Assembly: GCF_013373865.1 (NCBI RefSeq)
Contig: NC_050470.1
Span: 29,185,585-29,249,584, forward strand
Direction of reading: 5' to 3'
Length of the DNA stretch: 64,000 nt
DNA from: Monomorium pharaonis
Lineage: Eukaryota; Arthropoda; Insecta; Hymenoptera; Formicidae
Shown here: positions 11,069-24,600 of the stretch, in pieces
Layout of the letters: each line of letters begins with the position of its first letter
How positions within the stretch are numbered: the stretch's first letter is position 1
The notes under the pieces: model-generated
The model's input: only the letters and a program-made list of their open reading frames with translations
Told to the model about the DNA's origin: nothing
Databases searched by the model: none
Translations under genes and position numbers: made by a program

Positions 11069-14000
11069 AAATACACAAAAATAAATATAATGAAAACAAT
11101 TGTTATTAAAAGAATAAAATAGAAGATAGAAAAAAAGAAAAAAAAATTTAACATTATTTTTCATTTGCTTTCTGCACTGAAGAACGTGAATACATTGTAT
11201 GTGTCAAGCGATTTCACAGTTGTACATCTGCAATTTGCAGTTGAAAATAGTGCCGGATCTCCGAGCGTGCCAAAATCACACACATGAATGATTAATTTGA
11301 ATCCATCTTCATTGAAAGCTTGTTAAATTCACCGTACTCTCTTCAAAAATAGTTTACCTTAGTTTATTTACGTCATATCTATTACTGTGAGAAAATGCAA
11401 TCGGTCAGGGACAAAAAACAACTTTGAGAGTCAAGTTAAATTTAAACTAGAGAAAGGAGTTAATAATTTTCTTCATATACCTGAGTGTATAGCTACGGTA
11501 AATTATAAATTGTTTATAGTCAGAGTTAACAAGCAAAGAATGAAGGGATTTTGGATGTCAAAAGAGTTACCTGTGTGTGTGCGTATGTGCCCCTGGAGCA
11601 GCCACGGCCTGGAGAAACACTTGCCGCAATAGTGGCACTTGCAGCCCTGATTGTGGGTCCTCACGTGCATACTGAACGCCGGCATGCTGACGTAGACCTT
11701 GTCGCAGTGCGGGCATCTCCTGGCCTTCTTATCACCCAGCGACCTGTGCGTTTGACGGTGCCTGGCCAGATTTGAGGAGGTCGAGTACTTCTTGCCGCAG
11801 TCGGGACACTCGTGGTCCTCGTTGTCCTCCGGTCTGGCCTCCACGACGGCCGTTCTGCGACCTTGGATCGACGCGGTCGAAGGGAGCGACATCGAATCGA
11901 CGCCGACACCGGGGACAACTGGTGCCTTCGAGGACAGGTGACAGGATTCCTCCTGCGAGGAGCTGGAAGGATCTCGCCGCGGCGAGAGGCGAATCTCCAG
12001 CGCGGCGTTCTCCTCGGAACGTGTCTCCAGGATCTCCCTCTCGGTCTCGATCCGCTCAAAAAAGAGCCTCGTTCGTTCGCCTAGGACTTGATCCTGGTTT
12101 CCCATCACTTGAACGGCACTCGGTCGAGACCCAAGCGAAGTCCTGCTCGCTTCCCCAGGATATTGCGCGATCCTGGGCGACGCCGGTCGCTGATAGATGA
12201 CATTGTTGTGATGAATTAGGGTGCCCGCCGCCGCTGCAAGGCTCACCTCCGCCAGCTTCGTCAGATTGTACAGCTCCTCGGGACACTCGGACGACGTTTC
12301 GCTGCCGCACTCGCTGGCGCCATCGGAAGTTGGTTGACCGCTGCTGTAATCGGCCAGCCTCACGCTTCTCTCGGGACTGAAATCTGTACAAAAATTTATA
12401 AAAGAGAAATATTCAAATTAACGTTGTAGCGCAACATCTGTTTCGTGATTAATAATTTTTAATAAATCGGCAATGTTTGATAATTACATTTAATTATATT
12501 GTATATTATATATTTATATTGTATTATATTATACATATTTTTTAACTATACTTTTCCGCACGGTAACAAATTTATTAACTTTGCATTTGATTGCGGCTTT
12601 CAACGAATATCGCGCGGGTTTCATGTGCTTTCAAGTGCAACATAAGCACTTCTGATAAAGCCCGACTGGGAGGGAAATCCGGCGTCGGCGCGGCTCGTAA
12701 AACACCTTCGGGAGCAGGGCTCCGCTTGCTGCTCCGTTTTCGGGGAGAACGGAAATAGAGTAACTACGCCACCAACCCCCGCTCGCCCGTTATTCCTTAG
12801 CGTGCGCAACGTGCTTTATTCTTATGTGTACATACACACACGCGTTACGCTCGCTAGCAGGAAAGCTAGCCTGCCTGCCTGCGGTGGGGTTGACGGCATC
12901 GCGACGGTATGCGTCTTCTTGGTGTGCCCTGGCTGCGTGACGCATCTCCAGCGTCTCCTATTCTTAAATCCGCGCGACACACCACCTTGATCGCGAAGCA
13001 ACGACCAGCAGATTCTCCCGATTAAATTCAATCATTGCGAAGAAGAGGGGGTTTCTCAATCGACATGTGTGGTATATAAAAAAATCGAGATTTTGTAATT
13101 CTCATACTGAGAAAAAAAGCAGTCAATTTGAGTAAATTTTTCAATTTGATTAAATTTCTTCAGTTCAAATACTTATGTTAAGTATTTAAATATTTCAACT
13201 AAAGAAATTTAATTTGAGTTAAATAATTTAATCAAATTAACTTTTTTTTCTCAGAATGCATTTTTTCTGTGAAAAACACCGAATTGAATTTCGCGGAGTT
13301 AATAGGTGACTCAAACATTGAGATATGTACTTTGCTGATGCAGAAAAGATATCCGTGATATCATTATTGCCATTGATATATTGAATACAAATTTTCAGGC
13401 TAAACTTGCAACATATGTACATAAAAAATGGTTAATTAAGAGCCAATTTTTCCATTTTCTCGACAAACTTACTTTATTAGATAAGCATGTATCTATTTTT
13501 ATTTTTTTTTCTAATTATATAAAGACAGACACATATTTATCTGATAGGGAAGTTTATCAAGAAATAGAACAACCGGCCCTAAATTATCAAGCATACCAGA
13601 GTTGCATGATAAATATAAGTTTTTTTATGTTACAAATATTAAAATTTTATTTTTTAATCTATATTTGATGTACAAGTTATACAAAAAAAATTATATGCAA
13701 TATGTTAATTAATCACAACCAGTATAACTTATACATAAAAAATTATATATTAACACACACTGGAAAAATAATCAATTATATTATTAGATTTAAAAATAAT
13801 TAAAAATTATATTTAAAAGTCTTCAAACAAAATATTAATTTTAAACTTAAAATTAATTTAATGAAAAATATATGAACTGAAACAATATTTTAAATTACAT
13901 TCTCAGGTAGGCAAAATTTTCTTATTAACTTATGATAACTTTAGAAAATTATAATAAATCACTTTAGTTTAATAAAAAACAAAAGGTAAAGTAATTTGTA

Positions 14001-14205
14001 ATATTCAACTGTAAAATACAAATTAAATTTTTAATACTTTTTAATTTAAGTCTCTAGTCTTTATTATAATTAATGACATTAACATTTCTCAAATTTTTAT
14101 AAAAGTTGCAACGTATCAAGGAAACAACATACCTCTTTCAGATCCTGCGATCTCCTCTTCAACACCGTTGTACCTGCGATGCGTGATCAGGAACGCTCGC
14201 GGCAT
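10144..14205 (-). CDS. scrt: Scratch, Snail-superfamily C2H2 zinc-finger repressor
   Basis: Exons are 14133-14205, 11571-12383 and 10144-10823. Phases match and give 521 residues. The start was chosen because it yields MPRAFLITH, the SNAG repression motif (MPRxFL) of Snail and Scratch proteins. Zinc fingers: ZF1 C217-H237 (CPDCGKKYSTSSNLARH), ZF2 about 248-268 (RRCPHCDKVYVSMPAF), ZF3 about 274-294 (SRPWLLQGH), ZF4 about 302-322 (after GEKPF) and ZF5 about 330-351 (FALKSYLYKHEESSC, a C2HC finger). YVSMPA in ZF2 and ALKSYLYKH in ZF5 separate Scratch from Snail. A low-complexity tail of about 170 residues follows ZF5. The family binds E-box-type CAGGTG sites in neuronal nuclei and represses non-neuronal genes. 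Intron 2 splits the TGEKPF linker codon between ZF3 and ZF4. Confidence 0.95.
10824..11570 (-). other. scrt intron 2
   Basis: A 747-bp AT-rich intron between ZF3 and ZF4, with donor gtaact and acceptor tttcag. It contains an AT dinucleotide run at about 11038-11063. I see no other content. Confidence 0.8.
12384..14132 (-). other. scrt intron 1
   Basis: A 1.75-kb intron between the SNAG exon and the large second exon. Its part at about 12600-13040 is clearly more GC-rich than the rest and may be regulatory. An inverted-repeat element lies at 13107-13254. I see no coding exon in it. Confidence 0.7.
13107..13254. repeat. Imperfect palindrome, foldback/MITE-like
   Basis: The left end CTGAGAAAAAAAG and the right end CTTTTTTTTCTCAG are inverted copies. 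Inside them AATTTGAGT / ACTCAAATT and AATTTGATTAAA / TTTAATCAAATT pair as well. About 150 bp can fold into one long hairpin. It looks like a small non-autonomous element in scrt intron 1, but I could not define a target-site duplication. Confidence 0.55.
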
Positions 14206-14540
14206 CTTCCTCGTCTCTCCTCGATTTTTCTCCTTAGAGCACACAAGTCATGCTTATCAATTCAAGATGCACAAATTACCACACTCGTTGCACCAACTAC
14301 TATCTGTAAGAAAGGGATGACAAACGCGCGCGAAGACGGGGTAGTACCGCGATGTTGAGAAGATTACAATCCGTTTGGAAGCGTGTATGTCGAGTGGCGC
14401 AGGGGTTGCGTTCGCTTCGGCAATTTCGGGCGCAATAGTTGCCCCGGCTAAGATTCGGGGCTACATATAGCAGCGCAACCTCCCTCACCCTTCACCTCCT
14501 TCACCGCTGCCGCCGCCACCGTCGTCGGTCGCCGCGGCGC

Positions 14541-14600
14541 TTTTCGTCGTCGTCGTCGTCTTCTTGTTCTTCTTTTTCTTTTTCTTCTTCTTCTTCAGCT
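14541..14600. repeat. Trinucleotide polypyrimidine tract (TCG/TTC)
   Basis: A TCG run passes into TTC/TTTTC repeats about 340 bp upstream of the scrt start codon. On the gene strand it reads as a GAA/CGA purine tract. It could lie in the scrt promoter or 5' UTR. Confidence 0.6.
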
Positions 14601-17465
14601 GCACGCGCCGCAGAAGCGTGCCCGCCCGGTTCCCTCCCGTTGGTGTGTCGGCAATGTGTGACACGCGTGGCGAGTGCGGGCCTACGCACGGGGAAGAGAG
14701 AGCAGATGAAAGACTGCGCGGGAGGAACACGACCGGCCCCTGAGGCTTGCGCAGGGTGGTTGCTAACTACCCTTATCTTCTCCCGACAAGTTGCCCCTCA
14801 TTATCGCCCATTATGAGACCGCCCGCCAATTCGAGCAGTCATTGAATCAAATGCAAATTGGCGAAATTAATTGCGTGAGCGTGATACACTATAGTACCGT
14901 AATTGCGCGTCAGTTTTTCTATAATTTACCATCGCAAAAAACACATGTGATTAGCTGTTTGGACGTTTTAATTGCTATTTATCTTAAGATAGCACACACA
15001 TTTTTTTGTTTTATTTATATACATACATGTACACTTGAAAGATTTTTTAATTAAAATTGTCGTATACGTATTAAATATTATGCAAGATTTGAAGCAGCTT
15101 TTTTTGACATAAAAGTTATTGTATGACAGAATATGTTTTTAGTTTTAATGTATAAAATCTTATAATAATGACGCTTTTTACTTTAATTGAAGTATATATG
15201 TTTGTAACAGTGTGTCGAAAAAAAGCGAATTTCATCATTCAATCTCATCTTATTTCTGTTTATAATTCCTGAAAGCTTGAAACATCTTTAAATCTAATCT
15301 TCTACTTCTGATGATGTCACATCGAGTTTTCGCAAAAGAGCAAGGAACGAAAATACAACAGAGACGTCTTACGCGTATTCAGAGAATTGATAGAATCAGC
15401 GATCTGTTTGGACGTTGTTTAAACAAAGGACGATGGCAAGCAGATATGATAACGGCGCCATTTCGTCGGCGAGTTATAGGGTAGAAGCACAGGTTGGTGC
15501 GCTGGGTGGTTCTTCTGGCGCGACGCCAGGCGTCCGCCGAATTTAGCACCGCGGCGCTGACTAACTCGCGTGGCATTCATTCAATCGTCGACCAAAAAGC
15601 CTCGCTGCCTGCATAGTATCTTGCTCTTTGCGCGAAACGTGAGTTCTGAGGAGATTAGAAAAAAAGATCAAATTTTTCTGAAAGTCACTTCAAATGCGAA
15701 ATATTCCAAGGAAACACTCCCCAGTAGAATTTCCCGAATATTGCTTTTTGTCGACGATTTTTGAAATGCCGATTTCTTCTCGCTTTAAAAAGTTAATTAT
15801 TATTTTCAATTGCGATTTTATTAACAGCATCAAACACTGAACACTTTTATGAATACAATAGAAATACAAATTTTATTAGATTTTATTCTAAAATAAGAGC
15901 AAATTTGATTGGAAAGTTGAGAGACAAATTGTTTCTAAATTGAAAAACAGTTAATAAGACTTTAATAATTTAAATAATATGTTAGGAAGAAAAATCTCAA
16001 AAAGGACACTGGATATTCGTGTGCAAGAATTTTATTTAAGATGATGTCAAACGCGTTGCAACGCGAACGCATTTGAAAATATGTACGTACGCCGAATATG
16101 CAAACGTTTCAACTCACATCACGAGTCTTCTTCAGTGCAAAGTGTAAAAAGATTGTTTGTGAGATTGCAAGATTGTCTATAGTCGCACAATACGTCATTC
16201 GGAGTAAAACGCGCGACAGCAGGAAAGCTCTAGATGGGAGTTGCGGAACAGGTGTCCCGGCGGGCAGCGTAAATCGTAAATCGTCGACGGTATCGTCGTC
16301 GAACGGCCAAAAATAAAGTCACGAGTTCCCCGAGCACGTCGAGCGAGCAAGAGCACATCCTCGACCGACACAGACGCAATTCGATCGCAGAAGCCGCTTC
16401 CATCAACGTAACCGACATTGCAACCGACAATGCTATAGCGGAGCATCTTCTCGTTGCTTGATGTGCGCGCTTTATCCGACGGTGCATCCTACAGGTGCCC
16501 AAAGGTGTTCCGCTCGCCCACCAGCGCGATTCGCGTATTTTCGGCGCTCTTGGAGCGCTCCCAGATGCGGAGGAGGAGGAAATACGCGATAGCGAGTAGG
16601 CGATCTTGACGGATAAATCGCGACCGCGGTCACGTGCGGAAGAGTGAGGAAGAATACTCTCGCGAGGCATGCGAGAAGGGAGAACGACATTTGTTCAAGA
16701 TCACGATCGTAAAGGAATGCCCGATGAAGACCTCATCCCGCCCCTCCCAAACAGTTTCGATGAAACCGTTCTCTTCGAAATGAGAATGTGGATGGTAATA
16801 AATTACACTAAACGATTTGTACGAGAGAGTCTACCAAATCGGGACGCGCTTGTAAGAGAGGAATTTCCCATTTTGGGTAATTTCTCGCCTGAGGAAGATG
16901 GATAAGTGCGAGGGCGGATATATAGGTTTTTTGCGTTGATTCCCGGGCGGGGATACCGAGTCATTAGGAGAGTGATTCCATCACGGGGCGGCCGGGATCG
17001 TTTAGGACGAGAGAGCGTGACTGGATCGTCTGTCCCGATGTGTAAAGTATCCGGATATACGAAGGGCTCGGTTCCACCTATAAATCAGCGGCCTTCCGCG
17101 TGCGCCAGCCTCCTTTCCTCGAGCTAGGCCAGGAGCAAGTACTTTCCGCGTGCCGGAAAAAAGGGAAAAGCACGCGATCGCTATTTAAAAGGCTCGTGGG
17201 CGACTTTCTAGCTCCGGATTTCGGAGTACGTATATACGAAGATGAGGCGAGGGAGAGAGAAAGAGAGAGAAGGAAAGAGGACTTCGACTTTGCCTCTCCT
17301 CCGGCGGCCTCGGCATGGGGTTGTCGTGCTATTTTCAGGCCCCGCCGGCTCGGTGCAGCTGTCGTGGACTTCGGGTAAACCACCTCTCTTCTATTCCACG
17401 GCCATCCGCGAGGCGCAACAAGGTAGGCCAGGCCGAGGGAGATCGGAATCTGGAATCTAGAATCT

Positions 17466-17942
17466 CCCCATACAGCAAAATATATTTAAAATATAATCAG
17501 ATATCTTTATGTTTATAATTTTAAATCAATTTTAAGATATCTCATTGTCAGATATTCAAAGAATCTGTAGGACATTATTATTTAATATCATATATTGTCT
17601 GTAAAAGGATATCTCTGCAATATTTGCATATAATGTGATATTGATAATTAAACTTTTTATTTTATTTAAGTTTGCTTTACTTGCAAGATATATTTCGCAA
17701 TGAGATAATTTATACAATATATCTTAAATAAAGTTGAGGCTATCTTAAATATAATAATTAAAGATAAGATTAAACATAAAAATAAAAAAATTAGATATCA
17801 CATCTGAAATAAAATTATCATTTAATGTCTTAGAAATATCCCAAAAACGTTCTTAAGATATCTTGACAGTGCTTTGCGGATATTCTGACGTTATACAGAA
17901 ATATATTTTTAAGATATATCTGATAATATTTTGTTGTGTGGG
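17466..17942. mobile_element. Candidate non-autonomous element with terminal inverted repeats, 477 bp
   Basis: The left end reads CCCCATACAGCAAAATAT. The reverse complement of the right end reads CCCACACAACAAAATAT, and both continue into ATCAGATATCT-like DNA. The interior is AT-rich and packed with AGATAT/ATATCT motifs. No transposase frame is present, so a MITE is the simplest reading. The flanking duplication was not resolved. Confidence 0.5.
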
Positions 17943-18905
17943 TCGCATCGGTAGATTTTTTTCAAACTCGTTCGCCTCTCAGCTCTGTCTGTCGATGACG
18001 GAGTCCATTTCTTCAATTCATTCTCTTTTCACAAGATGTTTGATTATTTTCATGTATTTACGTCTCTAAGTCAGTAGAGAAATGTGTTGTACTATAATAA
18101 GCGAGCATTACACTATGTTATAACTTTTTATTACATTGTGATAAAATCGAACAAAAATCTTTCAGAACAACTCAATGTCTGTAAAATATTGTAATCTCGA
18201 TTTTTTTGACAAATTGTTTTGAAAGTGTTACGGTAATAACCAGTTCTAGAAAAATACTTCTTTTGCGATATAAATGTAAATTTTACAATTTTATTGGTGA
18301 TTTAAATGTGATAAATATACAAATGTGGAGGAAAAACTGAGCTGTCGATGTCAGTGGTACCAGGTGGCCGCTGAAAAAGTTCCGCGCCGTGTACGAACAT
18401 CACAAACATTTACGGCGGCACAGACATCACGAAATAATAATCAGTGATCCCCCGAAAGAATTTTCAGAGCTAAACACTCTCTCGTGCGCCTCTAGGATTC
18501 GTAATCGGATGGACCTATTAATCCCCAGTCCGGATTCCGAGAATAGCAATACGATGACGACGAGAACGACGAGGCGCTTCCGCGAAACGACGCGACGTGC
18601 GTCGGGAAAACGGAATAAAAGTGCGCGATGGAAGAGCACGCGCCCACCGGAGGATGAGAGATGAAGACGAGGCCGAAGATGAGCCTCGTCTCGCGAGGAG
18701 GATGGGAGAGAGATCTGGCCGGGTGCCAAGGCGTCAGATTTTCAGCCGTTTACGTGTACCACCATACTTTTCCGCTTGCGCTTTCCTTCGCGCGCGGCTC
18801 CCCTTTTCTCTAGGATCTCTAGGGTGCAATGACATCGGGCAGCGCAGCTTAATGACTATCCTCTATTCACGGTACGTGAATCATTATGCGGGAATAGGCG
18901 CGTCG

Positions 18906-18923
18906 TGCGCGCGCGCGCGCGCA
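18906..18923. repeat. GC dinucleotide run
   Basis: A run of nine alternating GC dinucleotides in a GC-rich island, potentially Z-DNA forming. Confidence 0.6.
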
Positions 18924-21084
18924 CGCCTTTCGATTATACTCCGCCGCATTGTTGCTGTTTTTAGGTGAGCGAAAGAGGAGAACAATGAACCGTAGTAGAC
19001 ATTTCACTTTGCCCTAGAGCAGATTTCGCGATAAAACGCAAAAGGGATTAATTATTGACACTCGTCGAAGATGCGAGCCGAACTGCAGCAAGAGATTTAA
19101 TATAATCAAGTCATGTGTCTGGACGTGAAAATGAAGATCATGGTATAGTATCTGCAATCATAACTTTATCCATCATTCAGAGATACAAAAAATTAATTAA
19201 AGGATTATGAGAATCGAGTGTGTAACTCATGCACACTAATTGGTGAGAGCTGTAACAGACAGATATATCTTAGGGTGTCTGAACGTGGGTGTTTGAAATA
19301 TTTGGACGTGGCGAAGAAATATAACGGGTTGATACTCTCGATAGATCGAGCAGGGAGAAAGTTTGGGAGGGAAAAAAGGAAGCCCGAGGAGTACCGGTGG
19401 CAAAAAGCCTGGACCGGAACGACTCTTAATTTAGTTCTGGGTGCAAGAGGTTAACGCTGGGTGGAGACGTCCGTGGAGCGCCTCCCCCTATGTAGTCTAG
19501 GGAAGAGCCCTTCGTAAGACACGTTGTTGGCTCGTGTTCGGAGGAATGTCCTCGTGGATAAAGGGAGACAGTTCCTTCCGGAGACAGCGATCAGCCGCCC
19601 GTTTCGTCCTCCTCTTTCCTCCCTCATGATCGTGTTGCTATTCTTACACTGCAATCGGTATGAATTCAGCTACTTGCCCTTCCGTCTCTCTGCTGCTGGA
19701 GCTCCCCTTCGAAAAGAAGCTGTCATTTCCAACTGGTCATTTGATGTTATTCAGTAAAATTTCATCCTCTGATTGTCACGTTGTTATAAGCAATGTACTT
19801 ATATGTCGTCGAAAACGTCGAATAATTCTTCGTTAATAATCCTCGCGATTAATATTGCTGTTATCATTATGTTATATCAGGTTATTACTGTCGCACTTTT
19901 ATTTCAATATTTATAATTTAATATCAATGCTAAATAGCTTTTTTAATAATCTATACATTAGTTTCATATATTTCAATAAAATCTCTTTATTTTGTGTGTG
20001 TATGTGTGTTTCAGAGATAGATTACAATACTTTTTACGTAATCCAGAGGTGAGATCTTTTTTTCAAGAGGCGATCTCACACCTTCTCTTTTTATATTCGT
20101 ATCTACTTATCTATTTATCTTTAAACTCGGTTCCTGACGCTTCGATCGAGATCGCAGACGCCTCACTCTTCAGCAAGAGAAAGAGAAAGAGAGAGAGAAT
20201 GTGTAGGGTTTCGTCGTGAAATTCGTAAATGAGCCCTCGTGACTCGCGCTTTTGAATGGAAACCGACGGGGCCGACGGTTTTTACGAAAGCTGCCACAGG
20301 ATGCGGGTGCGCGCAACGGAGAAGGGGTGGCGACGCTCATTTTCGTTCTTTTTGGCGTTTTTTTTTTCTGACTCGCCTCTCTCTCGCGAAGATCAAAAAG
20401 AAAAGGGAGAAGTATCGCCAGCTGATCGCCTCCAACGTCGCCGCCCGCCGCCGACGTTTCTGAAAAGAGGGCCTCTCGCAAAATGCGAGCACGTGCTCGT
20501 ATGCGTGCATGTTCGCCCTCCGTTTTCGATTTTGCATGCCTGCTTGCCACCTGCAAAGCACGGGCTCGTCTGGTAGTGTACCGCAGTTCGACCTGGTCGC
20601 AATTAATCCCGAGCACTCCACTTTCCGCAGCCTCCTTTGTCCTTTTGATCATATGGATTAATAGACAATCCGAATCTATTTATCTTTTTATTTAGAGAGA
20701 AAAAGAAAGAGAGAGATAATAGACATAAAAATAATATATTAAGACATTTATGAATCTTGTATGTTAAATTATTTAAATACACCCAGCTAATATATATTTA
20801 AATTTGATTTAGAAAACAAATTGCGACAACTTTTTATATTAAAAGTTACGTATTAAATATTTTTATAATGTATGAACGAAATTTTGATGTAGCACTAACT
20901 CCGACTATTAGTGCAATTCAGACGTCTTCAAGAAAAAGAGATCAAAACGATTTACGCGCAGCAGTTGTAGCCCGGTGGCGACAGAGTTAATTACTCATCC
21001 GAAATGTCGGGAATGTTGATGATTTCCGTTCTCACTTGCGACATCGAAAACTCGTAATTCGTACAAATAATAAAAGGCTACTGA

Positions 21085-21628
21085 CAAAAGAACCTCGCGA
21101 ACTCGAAAATTCAGATTTTAATGAAACTTGGCATAAATGTAGAGGGGGTGAATACATGAATTTAGAAATTTTTAGTTGGTGCCCAAAAACGGTTTGAAGG
21201 GGTAAAACCACCCTTTAAAATTGAGACATTTTTGCGGTTTTTCGATATATCTCGTAAACTGAACAAAATATTAAAAAATGTTTCATACAAAAGTTTTACA
21301 GCATAAATACCTCCATTTAACTACGCTATTTATTTTTCGGGAAAAAAAAATTTTATAAAAATTTTTTATTTTAAATAAATAGCATAGTTAAATAAAGGTA
21401 TTTATACTGTAAAACTTTCGTACGAAACATTTTTTTATATTTTGTTTAATTTACGAGATATATCGAAAAACCGCAAAAATCGTCTCAACTTTGAAGGGTG
21501 GTTTCACCCCTTCAAACCGTTTTTGGGCACCAACTAAAAATTTCTGAATTTATTCTGTATTCACCCTCTCTACATTTATACCAAGTTTCATTAAAATCTG
21601 AATTTTCGAGTTTGCAAGGTTCCCTGGT
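21085..21628. mobile_element. Long palindromic (foldback) element, about 540 bp
   Basis: Two arms of about 250 bp are inverted copies of each other around a short A/T centre near 21345-21365. Paired blocks include AACTCGAAAATTCAGATTTT, ATGAAACTTGG, GTAGAGGGGGTGAAT, TTGGTGCCCAAAAACGG, CTCGTAAA and GTTTTACAG, each found again in reverse complement. The ends AAGAACCTCGCGAACTCG and GGGAACCTTGCAAACTCG are related. There is no coding capacity. It looks like a foldback transposon or MITE, diverged by about 5-10 percent between the arms on visual comparison. Confidence 0.8.
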
Positions 21629-24600
21629 ACATTTTAGCAAGAAACACATTTGATTCTGCAGAATATCATTTTTCGGAAGAGAGTAAGACGAATCAAGGCA
21701 GCTTTTGCTCAGTCAAGGCTGTGTGTTCGCATGCCAGCGTCTTTATTCTGCTTCTTTCATCGCTATTGCTCAGGCGGTTTTTACAGAGCGTGGCAGGAAA
21801 AGGAAATGAACTAGACAGCGAAGGACTAAGGTCATGATCCTGAACTGTACTGTGACAAATTCGAGCGACTATCGTCGTCACAGTTTAACAAATTATTGAT
21901 ACCCCTCTGAATACCTCACAAGAAAATTTAAACAAATAAATAGATAAATTTTTATGACAATAGAATTCCGATTGAAAAAGATTGTAATCGCCGCAATCAT
22001 ATTTATATTTCCCCACGTCTCAAATTCAACTTCTCTTCAATCTCACGGTAAACATCTCCGTCACTTATCACGATGATAAAAAGAAACCCTCATCGATCTA
22101 TTAAATCTTCCCGTGTGATTTTATTCGATACATGTGTCGACGGTTGATCCTCATCGTCGGCGGAAACGCTATTGTCTGAGAAAGATCTCCTTGTCAGAGC
22201 CGCGCTGCCGGAAAAACGGCGAAGAAAGGGGCGGTTAAAGGGACCCGGAGAGGGTCGCAGATATACAACCAAGTCACCGGTGGCAATAGGCACGCGACCG
22301 ACACGCGCCCACCCTCTCCATCTCTCTCGTCGTCGTCTCATCTCCGGGCTCGAATTCCCTTTTCCACCGCCTTCCCTTTAACACGCGTGCGTCTACAAGA
22401 CGCATGCGACCCGTGCACGCGATCATCCTGGGGGGCTTTATCCCCATATGGGATCTCAAAACATCGGTAGCAGCTATAATCGGCAGTCCCCGTTGCTGGA
22501 GTGATTTAATCAATTCTTTCTTTCATAAATCTTAAAATGTAGAAAATTTTACATATATATTTTTTTAATTTAAATTTTAGAAAAAGCGTATATTTTCAAT
22601 TGTAATCTTTTTAATAAAATTTGATGCTGTAAGCAAGAAAATAACTATAATTGTTAGATATTTACACGAATATTATTAAGCAAAGGAGATATACAAAAAG
22701 CAGAATCATCATATTTGAAAATTAAGTAGTTGACAAGAATAATTTGACAAACTGTTAATATGCAAAAATTTACGAATCTACCATTAACTTTGTTTAATCT
22801 CTTAATTACTTTGTTTCAGTTTGTTTCCATATAATTATTTTAAGATATGCCTTGACGCAAAGAAGTTCGAAATAATTCGTATAAACATCGCGTGCGTCAT
22901 CACGATGTGCCTTGTGTAGCAGTATAATATTAGAAACTCGGTGGACGCGCATCTCGTACGCGTTAATATCTCGCCACTATAAGATCCACGGGGATATCGC
23001 GCTGTACGTTGGCGTGACGCATTTTCGTATGCGTGTGCGTGCCCATTCAGAAACTCTTCTTTCTAGTGGCCCATTGAAGAATCCAGCCGCAAGTTGATGC
23101 GTCCGCGAAGCCGTATTATCTTAACACTTTGGGACCCGATGATATCGGATTTGTATGTCTTGCCGCCGTTATGTTTTCCGGGTCTCATGAAATGATTTAG
23201 ATGAGAATTGAGTTAGACAATGTTATGTTGTAATGTCTATACAAGTGATTTATGAAAGTAATGTAAATTTAATCCCATTTGATCGATGAATTTAATTAAA
23301 TTGATTTATATGTTATTTTACATTGTGGATTAAAAAAACAATATTAAATCAATTTCTATTGTTTTCTCACTTATGCAGAATATGACAATTTCTTTCGAAT
23401 AAATTCAAAAGATGTTTAAACGGTTATAGGAACGTATCTAAGCATTACGTCGTTACATGCTTAGCGATCGAAGCTAAAAAGAATGATTAAGGTCGATGAA
23501 GACAAAAATGCGATCTGTCGTAACGAGGGAAATCGGACATCTCTAAATTTAGATCGTATTTGCATGCAGATCAGGGACGGATTTGAGCTGCCAAGGTATA
23601 ACATATAAGAATCGATAGATTTTTTTTCAATGCAGAGATTCGAAAGAAGTGCCTATATAAAATACTTCACAAGCAGCATCTTTCTTGTTTTGTTCTAATT
23701 CGCATAACACAATTACGAGTTTCGAAGTCCTCTGAAAAATACTAAATTTTCAATTTCAAAATTTTGAACATTGTTTTAGATCTACAAATTATTAAATTCT
23801 TTAAACGTTAAGTCTTTTAATTGTGTGAATTAAATAACTATGTAAAATTATTTCGCTATATTGCGCTACTTAAGATAATCATTTGTAATTTTTATCGTAC
23901 AGTCTGAACGTTAATTTGTCATGACAAGCTCCTAGTCTCGAAAGAAATATTGATGTTGTACAAGGATATTTTTTTACAATCTAGAAATACTAATTTCGGA
24001 ATAGAGCCCCAGTTTATATCTCGCCCATTGACGAAAGCACAGCGTGACAGGAAGCGCAGCTCTCGTGACGATTGTTGGTTTCCGGACAATTGCGTCTGCC
24101 TGACGATCGTAATAGATCAGATCCCACCTGCTAAAAAAATGAAGCAATTAGGCAAAATTAACTAAACAATACATGAGGATAAGATATACTTACAAAAAAG
24201 CGTATTTATACGACAAAATAAAAATAGAGATATAGAGAGAAGATATATTTATTCTGGAAATATAATTAAAAAATACATAATAGAATTCTCAGGATTTATA
24301 TTATCTAATAAATTATATATATTTGCTAATAAATTTGATAAAAAATAGTTATACGTATACATAGTTACAATTTTATGTTAGTTTATGCAATCTTGCAATC
24401 CAATTGCAAGCGGCATTTGCCTAATTTTATGCTTCTAATTGAAAACATCTTGCGCAGGTGTAGCTAGCCCTTAATAGAAATAGAAAATAGAACGATCATG
24501 CCTCGTTATTAAAAAGTCTAATTAACTGGAAGATATGCCAGCAGAGACTAGCACTTGAGAGTTAAATCAAAATATCACAATTTTGCACGGTTGCAACAAG

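Noticed and set aside
11772..12200. Plus-strand frame opposite scrt exon 2
   Set aside because: Shadow of the scrt coding exon. The minus frame carries the zinc fingers.
20170..20652. Open frame of 160 codons on the minus strand
   Set aside because: Arg/Lys/Ser-rich translation of purine-rich DNA, with several overlapping frames open on both strands. No recognisable motif.
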